64,000 bases of DNA from Phyllobacteriaceae bacterium. Lineage in GTDB: Bacteria; Pseudomonadota; Alphaproteobacteria; Rhizobiales; Rhizobiaceae. Every line of letters starts with the position of its first letter. Position 1 is the stretch's first letter. The notes under the pieces were generated by a model. That model had not been told where the DNA came from and ran no database searches. It saw only the letters and a program-made list of their open reading frames with translations. Both the position numbers and the translations under genes were made by a program. Of the stretch, positions 29,070 through 38,264 are shown one piece after another. Where the stretch lies: assembly GCA_023954255.1 (NCBI GenBank), contig JAMLIH010000006.1:1-64000 (forward strand). The letters are read 5' to 3'.

Positions 29070-29660
29070 TCAGGCGGCGATCTCGCCCATCCAGCTTTCG
29101 CGGGTTATCTCGAAGTGGTCGAGCTTCTGCCTTTCGCCGAGCAGGGGATGAACCGCTTCGCTCGAGCCGGTATGGCGGCCGCCGCATTTGCGGATGATCT
29201 TGATCGAGGCTTCGTTGTTGACCCGCGCCGAAACCAGAAGGATGGGCCGCGAGGTCACCTTGAAGTAGAGATCGACCAGCGCGCGCGCAGCTTCCGTCGC
29301 ATAGCCCTTGCCCCAATAGGGTTCGCCGATCCAGTAACCCAGATGCGGCTCCGGTTCGTCCTCCACGTCGTGCAGGCTGCCGACGCCGATCAGCCTTCCG
29401 CTGTCGGCTTCCGCGATCGAATAGATGCAGGCCCGGCCTTCATTCCGCTTGGCGCGCTCGATGAACGCCTTTGCATCCTTCAGCGAATAGGGATGCGGCA
29501 TATGGGCGAGCATCCGCGCAATCTTGATGTTGTTGGCGAGTACCGCCAGTTCCTCGGCATCCTCCACGTGAGGCGGCCGCAGGACCAGCCTGTCCGTCAT
29601 CAGCAGCGGCGTGTCGAGAAACAGCGCCGATTCCGTATAGTCTTGTTTCAAGGCAGTCAT
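29070..29660 (-). CDS. GNAT family N-acetyltransferase (RimJ/RimL-like)
   Basis: 196 residues from the ATG preceded by GAAGG at 7 bases; the open frame extends 11 codons upstream to a GTG at 29693. RimJ/RimL-type layout: [18 protein letters not shown] start, [22 protein letters not shown] acetyl-CoA site, [16 protein letters not shown]. Acceptor unknown. Common neighbour of obgE in Rhizobiales. Confidence 0.88.
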   Translation of the reverse strand: MTALKQDYTESALFLDTPLLMTDRLVLRPPHVEDAEELAVLANNIKIARMLAHMPHPYSLKDAKAFIERAKRNEGRACIYSIAEADSGRLIGVGSLHDVEDEPEPHLGYWIGEPYWGKGYATEAARALVDLYFKVTSRPILLVSARVNNEASIKIIRKCGGRHTGSSEAVHPLLGERQKLDHFEITRESWMGEIAA

Positions 29661-29803
29661 CACATGACCTTCGGCACCCATTGGCGCCTGCACTTCGGAT
29701 TACGGTTCAAATGGGGACGGTCTCGCTTCGAATCGCACTATACCACAAACCGTGACGATCGATTGGCGTGCCCGCCTGTCTCCGGGAAAAACTTGTCCGG
29801 CAA

Positions 29804-29831
29804 ACAAAAAGGAGCCGGAAACCGGCCCCTT
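29804..29831 (-). terminator. Rho-independent terminator after rpmA
   Basis: Imperfect 10-position stem AAGG-A-GCCGG / CCGGC-C-CCTT (29809-29818 with 29822-29831) with loop AAA; minus-strand side ends TTTTTGTTTG. Closes the rplU-rpmA transcript, 44 bases past the rpmA stop. Confidence 0.8.
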
Positions 29832-29874
29832 GTTTCTTCGTTCAGAGGCCGGGAAAACCGGCATGGCGTGCCGG

Positions 29875-30141
29875 CTATTTGCCCTCGGTCGGGGCTTCCA
29901 CGTTTACAAAGCTGCGGCCATTGGCCTTGACCGAGAAAGCCACCTTGCCATCGGCAAGGGCGAACAGGGTATGGTCCTTGCCCATGCCGACATTGGTGCC
30001 GGGATGATACTTCGTGCCGCGCTGACGCACGAGGATATTGCCGGCAACCACATTTTCGTTGCCGAATTTCTTGACGCCGAGGCGTTTCGATTCCGAATCG
30101 CGGCCGTTGCGCGAAGAACCGCCAGCTTTCTTGTGTGCCAT
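29875..30141 (-). CDS. rpmA: 50S ribosomal protein L27
   Basis: 88 residues, full length. Start [20 protein letters not shown] is the conserved N-terminus that reaches the peptidyl-transferase centre; also [20 protein letters not shown]. Immediately downstream of rplU with a 26-base gap and a terminator after it. Confidence 0.97.
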   Translation of the reverse strand: MAHKKAGGSSRNGRDSESKRLGVKKFGNENVVAGNILVRQRGTKYHPGTNVGMGKDHTLFALADGKVAFSVKANGRSFVNVEAPTEGK

Positions 30142-30167
30142 GAGAGTGTTCCTTCCTTCTTCGCCGC

Positions 30168-30797
30168 TTATTTCATTGCCTTGGCCTGATCGCGCCAGTC
30201 AGAAATCTGGTCGGCGCTGAACGGCATGGCTTCGTCGATGCGGGTAATGTCCTTGTCGCTCAGCTTGGCGATCTGGGCATAGGTGGTGATGCCCTGCTCG
30301 TTGAGCTGCTTGGCGGCAACCGGGCCGATGCCCTTGATCTTGGTCAGGTCGTCACCTTCGCCTTCAGGCGCGGTAAACAGGGTTGCAGCCACAGCTTCGG
30401 CTTTTGCTTCCTTCTTGGGAGCTTCTTTCTTCTCTTCTGCGGGCTTTTCGGCCTTCGCCGCCGGCTTGGCGGCAGCCTTTTTCGACGGCTTCGCGCCGCC
30501 GGTCAGGATTTCGGCGATCTTGACGGTGGTCAGATGCTGGCGGTGGCCCTTGGTGCGCTGGGAATTCTGGCGGCGGCGCTTCTTGAAGCTGATGACCTTC
30601 TTCGCACGGCCCTGTTCCAGGATCTCGGCGGTTACCAGCGCGCCCGAAACGATCGGGGCACCGATTTCACTGCCGACAGCGAGCACTTCATTGAATTCGA
30701 CCATGTCGCCGGCATTTCCGGCAACTTTCTCGATTTTCAGCACATCTTCGGCGGCAACACGGTACTGTTTGCCACCGGTCTTGATGACTGCGAACAT
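30168..30797 (-). CDS. rplU: 50S ribosomal protein L21 with C-terminal extension
   Basis: L21 core is residues 1-103 ([49 protein letters not shown]). It is followed by an Ala/Lys/Glu-rich linker (~104-150) and a helix-hairpin-helix-like module ([20 protein letters not shown]) ending at residue 209, twice the normal L21 length. This extension is usual in Rhizobiales. GGAAGGAAAG before the ATG is the ribosome binding site. First gene of the rplU-rpmA operon. Confidence 0.96.
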   Translation of the reverse strand: MFAVIKTGGKQYRVAAEDVLKIEKVAGNAGDMVEFNEVLAVGSEIGAPIVSGALVTAEILEQGRAKKVISFKKRRRQNSQRTKGHRQHLTTVKIAEILTGGAKPSKKAAAKPAAKAEKPAEEKKEAPKKEAKAEAVAATLFTAPEGEGDDLTKIKGIGPVAAKQLNEQGITTYAQIAKLSDKDITRIDEAMPFSADQISDWRDQAKAMK

Positions 30798-30986
30798 TTT
30801 CTTTCCTTCCGATGTTCTCTCACAGGGTCTTGGCCATGCTGCGCATGAGCAGGCGGCCAGCCTGTCTTTTTGTCAGTCTGATTTCCGGTCTGGTTGCGGG
30901 CCGGCCAGGATTTGCCCAAAGGCTTTCCCATGCTATCGGCCCGAAAAAACAGGGCGCAGAAAGTTTCCGCGCCGCAGTCGGGCGGC

Positions 30987-31016
30987 ATATAGGTCGAAAT
31001 GCTGCTCAAAGTCAAC
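30987..31016 (-). promoter_or_regulatory. Probable sigma-70 promoter of rplU
   Basis: Minus strand TTGACT (31016-31011), 18 bases, TATATG (30992-30987). Transcription would begin near 30980, leaving a ~180-base leader before rplU, a possible site for ribosomal-protein feedback. Confidence 0.6.
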
Positions 31017-31062
31017 CGGAGAAGGGCCTTTAAACGCCGGCGCGCGCCGCGTCGTGGCGCAG

Positions 31063-31134
31063 CTTTCACTTGATAAGTTCTACCACTCCCGATATGGGAT
31101 GCGCCGTTCGATCGAAATCATTGCGAACATCTGC
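31063..31134 (+). repeat. 72-bp direct repeat, copy 1
   Basis: From CTTTCACTTGATAAG to GAACATCTGC; identical to 31178-31249 except one base (C at 31113, T at 31228). Contains the palindrome TTCGATCGAA. Copy 1 stands directly before the 5' end of a serine tRNA remnant and may have been that gene's promoter region. Confidence 0.95.
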
Positions 31135-31155
31135 GGAGAGATGCCGGAGTGGTCG
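31135..31155 (+). pseudogene. tRNA-Ser 5' fragment (acceptor and D-arm start)
   Basis: GGAGAGATGCCGGAGTGGTC plus G is the 5' acceptor strand and D-arm start of a bacterial serine tRNA. It would pair with TCTCTCC of the 3' fragment at 31324-31330. It then runs into a hairpin sequence (GCGCTGC/GCAGCGC, 31159-31175) and repeat copy 2 instead of the rest of the tRNA. Confidence 0.8.
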
Positions 31156-31177
31156 CCCGCGCTGCAGGGCAGCGCTA

Positions 31178-31249
31178 CTTTCACTTGATAAGTTCTACCA
31201 CTCCCGATATGGGATGCGCCGTTCGATTGAAATCATTGCGAACATCTGC
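31178..31249 (+). repeat. 72-bp direct repeat, copy 2
   Basis: Second copy, 115 bases after the first, one mismatch. It is followed by AGATGCTGAG, which looks like a decayed version of the tRNA 5' end (AGATGCCGGAG), so the block [repeat + tRNA start] appears to have been duplicated in tandem and then worn down. Confidence 0.95.
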
Positions 31250-31259
31250 AGATGCTGAG

Positions 31260-31334
31260 CGAATGAACGGGGCGGTCCGAAAACCGCCAGGGTGCGCGAG
31301 CGTACCCAGGGTTCAGATCCCTGTCTCTCCGCCA
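31260..31334 (+). pseudogene. tRNA-Ser (probably CGA) 3' fragment, damaged
   Basis: Contains the anticodon arm GGCGGTCCGAAAACCGCC, long class II variable arm GGGTGCG-CGAG-CGTACCC, T-arm CAGGG-TTCAGAT-CCCTG, acceptor TCTCTCC, discriminator G and encoded CCA. Against a normal tRNA-Ser(CGA), the anticodon loop lacks one base (usual loop CTCGAAA; here CCGAAA, no T33) and the T-loop has TTCAG where TTCGA is expected. With the 5' half displaced, it is unlikely to be functional. Confidence 0.75.
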
Positions 31335-31337
31335 TTT

Positions 31338-32390
31338 TCAGCCAATGACGCCTGCTGCTGCGAGGTGCTCAGACCCGTAATAGCCGCGATACCATTCGAC
31401 AAACCGTGCCACGCCTTCCCTGACATCGGTGTCGGGCCGGTAGCCGACCGCTTCGGAAATCTCGCTTACATCGGCAAAGGTGTCGGGAACGTCACCCGGT
31501 TGCATCGGCAGCATTTCGAGCTCCGCCTTGCGGCCCGTGGCTTCCTCGATGGCGCGGATATAGTCGAGCAATTGCACCGGCTTGTTGTTGCCGATGTTGT
31601 AGATGCGGAACGGTACCTTCGAAGTCGCCGGATCGGGACTGCCGGAATTCCATTCGGGATTTGGCGTGGCGGTATTGTCGCTGCAGCGGATCACCCCTTC
31701 GGCAATGTCGTCGACATAGGTGAAATCGCGCGTGTGCCTGCCGTGATTGAATACCTGAACGGGTTTCCCGGCGAGAATGTTCCGGGTGAACAGGAACAGC
31801 GCCATGTCCGGCCGGCCCCACGGGCCGTAGACGGTAAAGAAACGCAAGCCTGTCACCGGAAGGCCGTAGAGATTGGCATAGGCGTGTGCGGTAAGCTCGT
31901 TCGTGCGCTTGGTCACGGCGTAGAATTGCAGCGGATGATCGACGCCATTGTGTTCGGAGAACGGCATGTTCGTATTGGCGCCATAGACGCTGGAAGTGGA
32001 CGCATAGGTCAGGTGTTCGACGCCGTTCTTCCGGCATGCTTCGATCAGGTTCAAAAAGCCCAGAACATTGGATTCCACATAGGAATGGGGATTTTCCAGG
32101 CTGTGGCGCACGCCCGCCTGGGCAGCCAGATTGATGACCCGCTTTGGCTTGTGCGTCGCAAAGCAGGTTTCCACGGCAGCGTTGTCTGCCAGATTTGCCC
32201 GCAGGAAGGTGTAGGCAACGCCGGCCTTCTGCGCTGCTTCCGACAGCGCCTTCAGGCGCGCTTCCTTCAGGCCGACATCATAGTAGTTATTGACGGAATC
32301 AAAGCCGACGACGGCATCGCCGCGTTCGATCAGCTTCCACGCGGTGTGAAACCCGATGAATCCCGCGACGCCTGTTACCAGATGAACCAT
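31338..32390 (-). CDS. NAD-dependent sugar epimerase, probable UDP-glucuronate 4-epimerase
   Basis: Extended SDR enzyme, 350 residues. Rossmann motif [12 protein letters not shown], active-site Y-x3-K in [10 protein letters not shown], and [15 protein letters not shown], typical of LpsL/CapI UDP-glucuronate epimerases that supply UDP-galacturonate for surface polysaccharide. Start set at the ATG before VHLVTG because similarity begins there (the frame is open 18 codons further). Head of a polysaccharide gene group on the same strand. Confidence 0.87.
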   Translation of the reverse strand: MVHLVTGVAGFIGFHTAWKLIERGDAVVGFDSVNNYYDVGLKEARLKALSEAAQKAGVAYTFLRANLADNAAVETCFATHKPKRVINLAAQAGVRHSLENPHSYVESNVLGFLNLIEACRKNGVEHLTYASTSSVYGANTNMPFSEHNGVDHPLQFYAVTKRTNELTAHAYANLYGLPVTGLRFFTVYGPWGRPDMALFLFTRNILAGKPVQVFNHGRHTRDFTYVDDIAEGVIRCSDNTATPNPEWNSGSPDPATSKVPFRIYNIGNNKPVQLLDYIRAIEEATGRKAELEMLPMQPGDVPDTFADVSEISEAVGYRPDTDVREGVARFVEWYRGYYGSEHLAAAGVIG

Positions 32391-32541
32391 TGAGATCGCC
32401 CGTTTCCTCGATTGTATTAACCCATGTGCAGGATTGCGAACCATCCGGCAGCACTCTCCGGCATGCAGGTGCTCTGGCGCTCATTCATGTAGATACGATG
32501 ACATTCCTACTTGCCGTGCTACAGAACGCGGCCTGCGTCAA

Positions 32542-34410
32542 TCATGACGCCAGATGTGCCTGCTCTTCCTGAGTCAGCCCGACATTTTCCGAGAGGATGC
32601 GGCGGGCAGCCTGAACATCCTCCTTTTCCACGGCCACCGCGAGTTTTTTCATGATCGCGGCGAACTGGCGCGTGCCGAACGTGTTTTCCCTGGCACGCAG
32701 TATCTTCGGATGCGGCGTGGGCAGGGTTTCCGCGTCGATCAGCAGTTCCTCATAAAGCTTTTCGCCTTCACGCAAGCCGGTGATTTGTATCTCGATGTCG
32801 CCGTCAGGGGTTTCCGCATCCTTGACGGAGAGGCCGGAAAGCTCGACCATCTGCCGGGCCAGATCGATGATCTTCACTGGCTCTCCCATGTCCAGCAGGA
32901 AGATGTCTGCTCCTTCCGTATAGGTTCCCGCCAGAAGGACCAGTTGGGCGGCTTCGTCGATCGTCATGAAATAACGCGTGACGTTTTCATGGGTAACGGT
33001 GATCGGCCCGCCATCCTCGATCTGCTTCTTGAACAGCGGGATGACCGAGCCCGACGAGCCAAGCACATTGCCAAAGCGGATGCTTGCAAACCGGGTCTCC
33101 GGTGTCCGAGCCTGCTGGTCTTGCACCACGAGTTCGGCCATCCGCTTGCTGGCACCCATCACGCTGGTCGGACGCACTGCCTTGTCCGTGGAGATCAGCG
33201 TGAAGCGCCGCACGCCGGCCTTTGCCGCTTCTTCCGCCAGTATCCTTGTGCCGAACACGTTGTTGCGGATACAAGCCAGTTCGTTGTTTTCGGCGAGCGG
33301 CACATGCTTGTAGGCCGCCGCATGAAAGACGGTCGATATGGCGTATTGCCCGAGAACCTGCTCTATCAGCTTGCGGTCGGTAATCGAACCGAGCTTGGCG
33401 ATCAGCCTTGTGCCGGCCTTCCGGGCGGCGGGCAGCAATTCCATTTCAATCTGGTAGAGTGCGTGTTCTGATTGTTCGAACAGAACCAGCGTTGCCGGTT
33501 TTGCTTCAAGAAGCTTGCGGCAAAGCTCCGATCCGATGGATCCGCCGGCGCCGCTTACCAGTATGTTTTCGCCCGCATAGCTGCCGGCAATGGCCGGAAT
33601 CTCCAGATTGACGCCGCTGCGCCCCAGCAGGGAGTCGATGCTGACAGGTCTCAAGCTCTTGAGAATGCCGCCGGACTGGATGATCTCCAGATAGGACGGC
33701 AGTTCCATCACATCGCATCCCAGCGATTTCATGTCCGCAACGATCTGCCGCCGCCTTGCCGGCGTGATCGATGGTATCGCCAGGAAGATGGTGCTGACCT
33801 GGAAGCGTTCCATGTTACTGGCAAGTGCTTCAGGTGCGATGACCTTCAGCCCCGAAATTCTCAGGCCCTGGAGCTTGCGGTTGTTGTCGATCAGCAGCAC
33901 GGGCTTGTAATTGCTCGTACTGCGCAGGGCGGCAAGCAGCTGCAATCCGCCCGACCCGGCACCGTAAATGGCTGCCGGCGTCTTGCCGGCCTCACCGGCT
34001 GAAAGCCATGCCAGAAGGCCAAGGGCCGTATACCGCCCGCCAAGCACGAGCAGATACAGGATCGGACCGAAGATCAGCGGCACCGTACGTGGAACGGAAA
34101 AGATTATCAGGTTGAGCGCAAAGCCGCCCACGGTCAGGATGACAACCCATACGGCAGTACGCATCGCCGCGCTGGATTCAAACCCGGCAAGCTTGATGGT
34201 ATTGAGCCGCAGGACGAAGAAAAGCACGCCGCCCGCAATCAGTGTCAGCGCTACAAGGGGTAATGACCGGGAAAGCCAGGCTTCCGGCCAAAGATCATTC
34301 AACCGCAGGAAGAGGCCGGCATAATAGGCAGCAACAATTGCAACCAGATCGAAAGCCAGCAGAATCCCGGCTTTTGCCCAGCGCGGCAGGTTGATCAACG
34401 TTTGATACAT
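32542..34410 (-). CDS. Nucleoside-diphosphate sugar epimerase/dehydratase, WbpM/CapD/PglF type
   Basis: 622-residue membrane protein. Four N-terminal helices (about 15-130), a CoA-binding-like Rossmann region (~140-260), then the SDR catalytic domain with ILVSGAGGSIGSELCRK (NAD site) and altered catalytic region STDKAVRPTSVMGASKRMAE (S-D-K and M-x3-K in place of Y-x3-K), the hallmark of UDP-GlcNAc 4,6-dehydratases. Starts the synthesis of modified amino sugars for O-antigen or capsule. Confidence 0.93.
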   Translation of the reverse strand: MYQTLINLPRWAKAGILLAFDLVAIVAAYYAGLFLRLNDLWPEAWLSRSLPLVALTLIAGGVLFFVLRLNTIKLAGFESSAAMRTAVWVVILTVGGFALNLIIFSVPRTVPLIFGPILYLLVLGGRYTALGLLAWLSAGEAGKTPAAIYGAGSGGLQLLAALRSTSNYKPVLLIDNNRKLQGLRISGLKVIAPEALASNMERFQVSTIFLAIPSITPARRRQIVADMKSLGCDVMELPSYLEIIQSGGILKSLRPVSIDSLLGRSGVNLEIPAIAGSYAGENILVSGAGGSIGSELCRKLLEAKPATLVLFEQSEHALYQIEMELLPAARKAGTRLIAKLGSITDRKLIEQVLGQYAISTVFHAAAYKHVPLAENNELACIRNNVFGTRILAEEAAKAGVRRFTLISTDKAVRPTSVMGASKRMAELVVQDQQARTPETRFASIRFGNVLGSSGSVIPLFKKQIEDGGPITVTHENVTRYFMTIDEAAQLVLLAGTYTEGADIFLLDMGEPVKIIDLARQMVELSGLSVKDAETPDGDIEIQITGLREGEKLYEELLIDAETLPTPHPKILRARENTFGTRQFAAIMKKLAVAVEKEDVQAARRILSENVGLTQEEQAHLAS

Positions 34411-34554
34411 GGCCCCAACAAAAACAACTTCAACGATATACTCGCGCGCCCTTTATACCTTTCCAGGCGGTCTTGGGAACACTGTTTGCAGACAAGTTGT
34501 ATCCCCATGATTAACGCGGTCTGCGTGGTTGTCGCCCGGCTGTACTCGAAAGAT

Positions 34555-35784
34555 TCATGACGGCAACTTCACCTTGTCTCCCTGACCGCTGCCGAGAAGC
34601 GTAGCAAGGATTATCTTCGTATCGGCAAGCAGTGATTGCTGGGCCAGGTATCGCATGTCCCATCGGGCCAGTTCCACCGGATCGCGCATGTCGATACCGT
34701 TGACCTGGGCGAGGCCGGTAATGCCTGGCCGGACCTTCAGGATTCCTCGTTTGGACCGCTCGCTCACAAGCTGGCTTTGCGAGGGAAGGCCGGGTCGCGG
34801 CCCGACAAGGGTCAGTTCCCGGCGCAGCACGTTCCAGGCCTGCGGAAGCTCGTCGATCTTGGTTTTGCGCAGCAGGCGCCCGATCCTTGTCACCGCTTCC
34901 GCAGACACTTCATGACTGCCTCGTTCAGCCGTGCCCAGCCGCATCGTACGGAACTTGTAGCAGGTAAAGGGAGTTCCGTTTCTGCCGATACGCTGCTGGG
35001 CAAATATCCCGGGGCCTTCCGAGTCGGCGCGTATCCAGACCCAGACGATGATCAGCAACCACCAGAACAACACAAAAACGGCAGTCACGAAAAGCAGGTC
35101 GATCAGCAGCTTGCCTGCCCGATAGACTGGGTTCTTCGAGTTGCCGTCGGCAAGAAAAACATCTTCTCCCGGTTCCCAACGCATCGCTTCGCCTGAAATG
35201 AAATCTGCAAGGCGGTCGACATGGACGATCGGTGCGAACGCAGACAAAACGGTCAGGGCAGGCGGCCTGAGCGCGCGCGGCAGTTTGCTTGCGGCCGACA
35301 GCGCTCCGGAGAAGCTGTCGCCATGGATAGCCGGCAGGAAAATGTTGAGAACATCCATTCCGACAGCTGATCGCGCAATCTCCAAAGCCGTTCTCTTGCT
35401 GCAGGCATAGGGGGAGCCGGAACCGTCAACCACGTGCAGACTGGTGATGTTGAGCAGCCGGGGAATGCCCGCCTGTCTGGCCTTCTCGATGACGTCGGCG
35501 AAGAGTTCGACGTTGACCTGCCTGAATGCCATTTCATCGCCGGTGGCATTGTTGTTCAGGGCTGCGAGATGAACCAGCAAGTTGAAATTGCCGCCTTTTT
35601 CGGCCAAGGCCTCATAGCCGGACACTTTCATGCCGGGAAATGCTCTTTCCAGTTTTTCGCTGTCCCTTCCCACCAGCAGCAAGTCGTGCCCCATCGACTT
35701 CAGCCGCGGCACCAGTTGCCGGCCGATGAATCCGGAAGCGCCGGTAATGACGATCCTGAGCGTATCCGTGGCGGGGCTTTTCAA
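34555..35784 (-). CDS. Hybrid sugar epimerase / undecaprenyl-phosphate sugar transferase
   Basis: 409-residue fusion. N-terminal half (10-210): SDR fold, IVITGASGFIGRQLVPRL, with YACSKRTALE as Y-x3-K. After a membrane helix near 228-250 comes a bacterial sugar transferase (PF02397 type): FAQQRIGRNGTPFTCYKFRT, RLLRKTKIDELPQAWNVLR, LVGPRPGLP, VRPGITGLAQVNG. The second part puts the first sugar phosphate on the lipid carrier; the first may modify that sugar before transfer. Such hybrids are known, but substrate is not readable. Confidence 0.88.
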   Translation of the reverse strand: MKSPATDTLRIVITGASGFIGRQLVPRLKSMGHDLLLVGRDSEKLERAFPGMKVSGYEALAEKGGNFNLLVHLAALNNNATGDEMAFRQVNVELFADVIEKARQAGIPRLLNITSLHVVDGSGSPYACSKRTALEIARSAVGMDVLNIFLPAIHGDSFSGALSAASKLPRALRPPALTVLSAFAPIVHVDRLADFISGEAMRWEPGEDVFLADGNSKNPVYRAGKLLIDLLFVTAVFVLFWWLLIIVWVWIRADSEGPGIFAQQRIGRNGTPFTCYKFRTMRLGTAERGSHEVSAEAVTRIGRLLRKTKIDELPQAWNVLRRELTLVGPRPGLPSQSQLVSERSKRGILKVRPGITGLAQVNGIDMRDPVELARWDMRYLAQQSLLADTKIILATLLGSGQGDKVKLPS

Positions 35785-35885
35785 GTCGTTGTCTCGCTGG
35801 CAGGGCTTTCAAGGTATAGGACTGTACCAACTGCGCGGTGAATTGGGGATACACCGTTTGTGAAACCATCTGAAGCCGCCGGGAG

Positions 35886-37337
35886 CTAATCCGTGCTACG
35901 CCCGTAAACATCGTCGAATCGCACGATATCGTCTTCGCCGAGATAGTTTCCGGTCTGTACTTCAATAATTTCGAGAGGCGTTGTCCCGGGGTTTACGATC
36001 CGGTGAACCTCGCCTGGCGGAATATAGGTCGACTGGTTCTCATTCAGCATGTGCGTCCGCTCACCGTAGGTAATCTCCGCGGTGCCCCGCACGACAATCC
36101 AGTGCTCCGCCCTGTGACGGTGCTTTTGCAGGCTCAGGCTGGCCCCGGGTTTGACCATGACGCGCTTTACCTTGAAATGTTGATCGGCATCGAGACTGTC
36201 ATACCAGCCCCAGGGCCGGTGCACCTTGCGGTGAAGCGAGGGCTCCGCCCTGCCGGCACGGCTCAATTCATCCACGATGGCTCTCACCTGCTGGGCGCGT
36301 TTGGCGCTGGCGACGAGAACGGCATCTGGCGTTTCCACGACGGCGACATCCTCCATACCGATAAGACCGACGAACCTGCCGCTGGCGTGAACCAGTGTGT
36401 TGCGACTCTCCACGGCAATGACATCGCCGAAATGCGCATTGCCCTGTGCATCCTTGGGCAGCGCCTTCCAAACCGCATCCCAGGCACCGAGATCGCTCCA
36501 TCCGGCATCCAGTTCCATCATGCTGACGGGGAAGCCGCCGCCGGGGCATTTCTCCATCACTGCGTAGTCGATTGAATCGGAGGGTACTGCCGAGAAGGTT
36601 GCCATGTCGGGCCGGATGAACTTTCCATCGATGCTGCGCTTCTCCCAGGCTTCTCCGGTAGTGGCGGCGATGTCGGGCCGGAAGGCCTCGATCGCTGCCA
36701 TCCATGTGGAGGCCTTGAGGACAAACAGGCCCGAATTCCAGTAATGGCTGCCCGCCTCGAGATAGGATCTGGCCGCAACCGCGTTCGGCTTTTCCGTAAA
36801 GCTGCGTACCGGGCTTGCCTGGTTCCGCTGCAATGGCCGATCTGCCTCGATGTAACCGAAGGCGGTTTCCGGGCAATCGGGCTCGATGCCGAAAACGACT
36901 ATGACGTCCCCGGTCACTCTTGTTGCCGACTGCAGGACATGGATGAACGCGGCGGTATCGCGGATCGCCTGATCTGCCGGAGAGACGGCAAGAACAGGAT
37001 CGCCGCCACTTTCAAGGGCGTGAAGCGCCGCCAGGGTGAGTGCCGGAGCGGTATTACGGCTTGCCGGCTCAAGCAGCAGGCTTTCCACCTCGATGTTGAT
37101 TTCCCGCAATTGTTCCAGCGCCAGAAACCGGTATTCCTCGTTGGTTACGACGATCGGAGCGGATACGGTGATATCGGTTGCCCCGATGCCATTGAGCCGC
37201 CTGGCTGCCAGTTGGAAGAGACTGTTTTCCCCCGTCAGGCAAAGAAACTGTTTGGGAAAGCCGGTGCGCGACAATGGCCAGAGGCGGCTGCCGCCGCCGC
37301 CGCACAGAATAACCGGGCAAACCGCATGCTTGGTCAA
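35886..37337 (-). CDS. Mannose-1-phosphate guanylyltransferase / mannose-6-phosphate isomerase
   Basis: Bifunctional type II PMI-GMP protein, 483 residues. N-terminal nucleotidyltransferase with VILCGGGGSRLWPLSR and FTEKPNA; C-terminal cupin isomerase with RPWGWYDSLDAD, VKPGASLSLQKHRHRAEHW and PPGEVHRIVNPG. Supplies GDP-mannose for surface polysaccharide. Names used in relatives include manC, cpsB and algA. First gene of the polysaccharide block in transcription order. Confidence 0.93.
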   Translation of the reverse strand: MTKHAVCPVILCGGGGSRLWPLSRTGFPKQFLCLTGENSLFQLAARRLNGIGATDITVSAPIVVTNEEYRFLALEQLREINIEVESLLLEPASRNTAPALTLAALHALESGGDPVLAVSPADQAIRDTAAFIHVLQSATRVTGDVIVVFGIEPDCPETAFGYIEADRPLQRNQASPVRSFTEKPNAVAARSYLEAGSHYWNSGLFVLKASTWMAAIEAFRPDIAATTGEAWEKRSIDGKFIRPDMATFSAVPSDSIDYAVMEKCPGGGFPVSMMELDAGWSDLGAWDAVWKALPKDAQGNAHFGDVIAVESRNTLVHASGRFVGLIGMEDVAVVETPDAVLVASAKRAQQVRAIVDELSRAGRAEPSLHRKVHRPWGWYDSLDADQHFKVKRVMVKPGASLSLQKHRHRAEHWIVVRGTAEITYGERTHMLNENQSTYIPPGEVHRIVNPGTTPLEIIEVQTGNYLGEDDIVRFDDVYGRSTD

Positions 37338-37524
37338 GGGTGCCGGACCTTGATGTTGAAGATGAAAATCGTGCTAAAAAAGAGAGTTCCCACAGTGTTT
37401 GTATATCTTCCGGTCACGGCGTTGACAGAAGAACATCTCGTTAAATTTCAGATTTTTTACTGTCGGATTACTAAAACGGCCTGCCAAATTTTGTGTCCGG
37501 TCGAAAACAGGTTTCGATAGATTT

Positions 37525-38193
37525 ATGAGCTGGATCGAATACATCATCGCCTTTGCAGCATTTTTCGTGTCGCATGCGGTGCCGGTGCGCCCGCCGCTAC
37601 GCCCTTGGCTGGTTGCTCGCGTCGGCGAACGCGGGTTCACGCTTTTCTACTCACTTGTATCGCTATGCGTGCTGGCCTGGCTCGTCCTTGCTGCCGGCCG
37701 TGCCCCTCACGTTACCCTGTGGGACTACGAACCCTGGCAGAATCTTGTTCCGCTCGCAGCCATGCTCCTGGTCTGTGTAATCGTTGCCCTGGCCATTGGC
37801 CGGCCGAACCCGTTCTCCTTCGGCGGTGCGAATAACGGCAGTTTTGATCCGGAACGGCCAGGTCTGGTTCGCTGGATGCGTCATCCGCTGCTTGTGGCGC
37901 TGGCCTTCTGGGCGCTTGCCCATCTGGTGCCGAATGGCGACCTTGCGCATGTCCTGCTGTTTGGCGTCTTTGCGGTCTTTGCATTCGTCGGCCAGAGACT
38001 GGTCGACCGGCGCAGGCAGAGGGAACTCGGTGCGCATTGGGACCGGTTGCGCCTTGCTGTTTCCCAAGCGCCGCGATCATCCCCGCCTTTTGGCACGTCG
38101 GGGTTTGTACTGCGTATCGCCGCGGGATTGCTCCTCTATGCAGTGCTCTTGCTGCTCCATCCGTTCCTTTTCGGGGTTGATCCCTTGCCTTGA
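37525..38193 (+). CDS. NnrU-like integral membrane protein
   Basis: 222 residues, about six helices. NnrU family features: start MSWIEYIIAFAAFFVSHAVP, RERGF/GERGFTLFYSLVSL, RHPLLVALAFWALAHLVPNGD and the final QRELGAHW region. NnrU occurs near denitrification genes in some species and is related to membrane methyltransferases, but no denitrification gene is nearby; function unknown. Divergent from the guanylyltransferase gene across a 187-base AT-rich gap. Confidence 0.85.
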   Translation: MSWIEYIIAFAAFFVSHAVPVRPPLRPWLVARVGERGFTLFYSLVSLCVLAWLVLAAGRAPHVTLWDYEPWQNLVPLAAMLLVCVIVALAIGRPNPFSFGGANNGSFDPERPGLVRWMRHPLLVALAFWALAHLVPNGDLAHVLLFGVFAVFAFVGQRLVDRRRQRELGAHWDRLRLAVSQAPRSSPPFGTSGFVLRIAAGLLLYAVLLLLHPFLFGVDPLP

Positions 38194-38264
38194 TCTCCCG
38201 CCGGCCTTTGCCTTTTGCGCAATTGCCGCTAAACGAAAGCAAAGCGTGTTTTCAGGAGGAAGAA

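Noticed and set aside
30283..31188. A 301-codon plus-strand open frame antisense to rplU and across the repeats
   Set aside because: Antisense to a ribosomal protein gene; no family match.
31156..31259. Self-splicing intron inside the serine tRNA
   Set aside because: Too short, not in the anticodon loop, and made of a duplicate of the upstream 72 bp; a duplication/decay is simpler.
31149..32393. A 414-codon plus-strand open frame opposite the epimerase gene
   Set aside because: Shadow of a clear SDR gene; its start lies in the repeat copy.
37338..37524. Possible gene or riboswitch in the AT-rich gap before the NnrU-like gene
   Set aside because: No open frame with start signals and no convincing paired structure; treated as a divergent promoter region.
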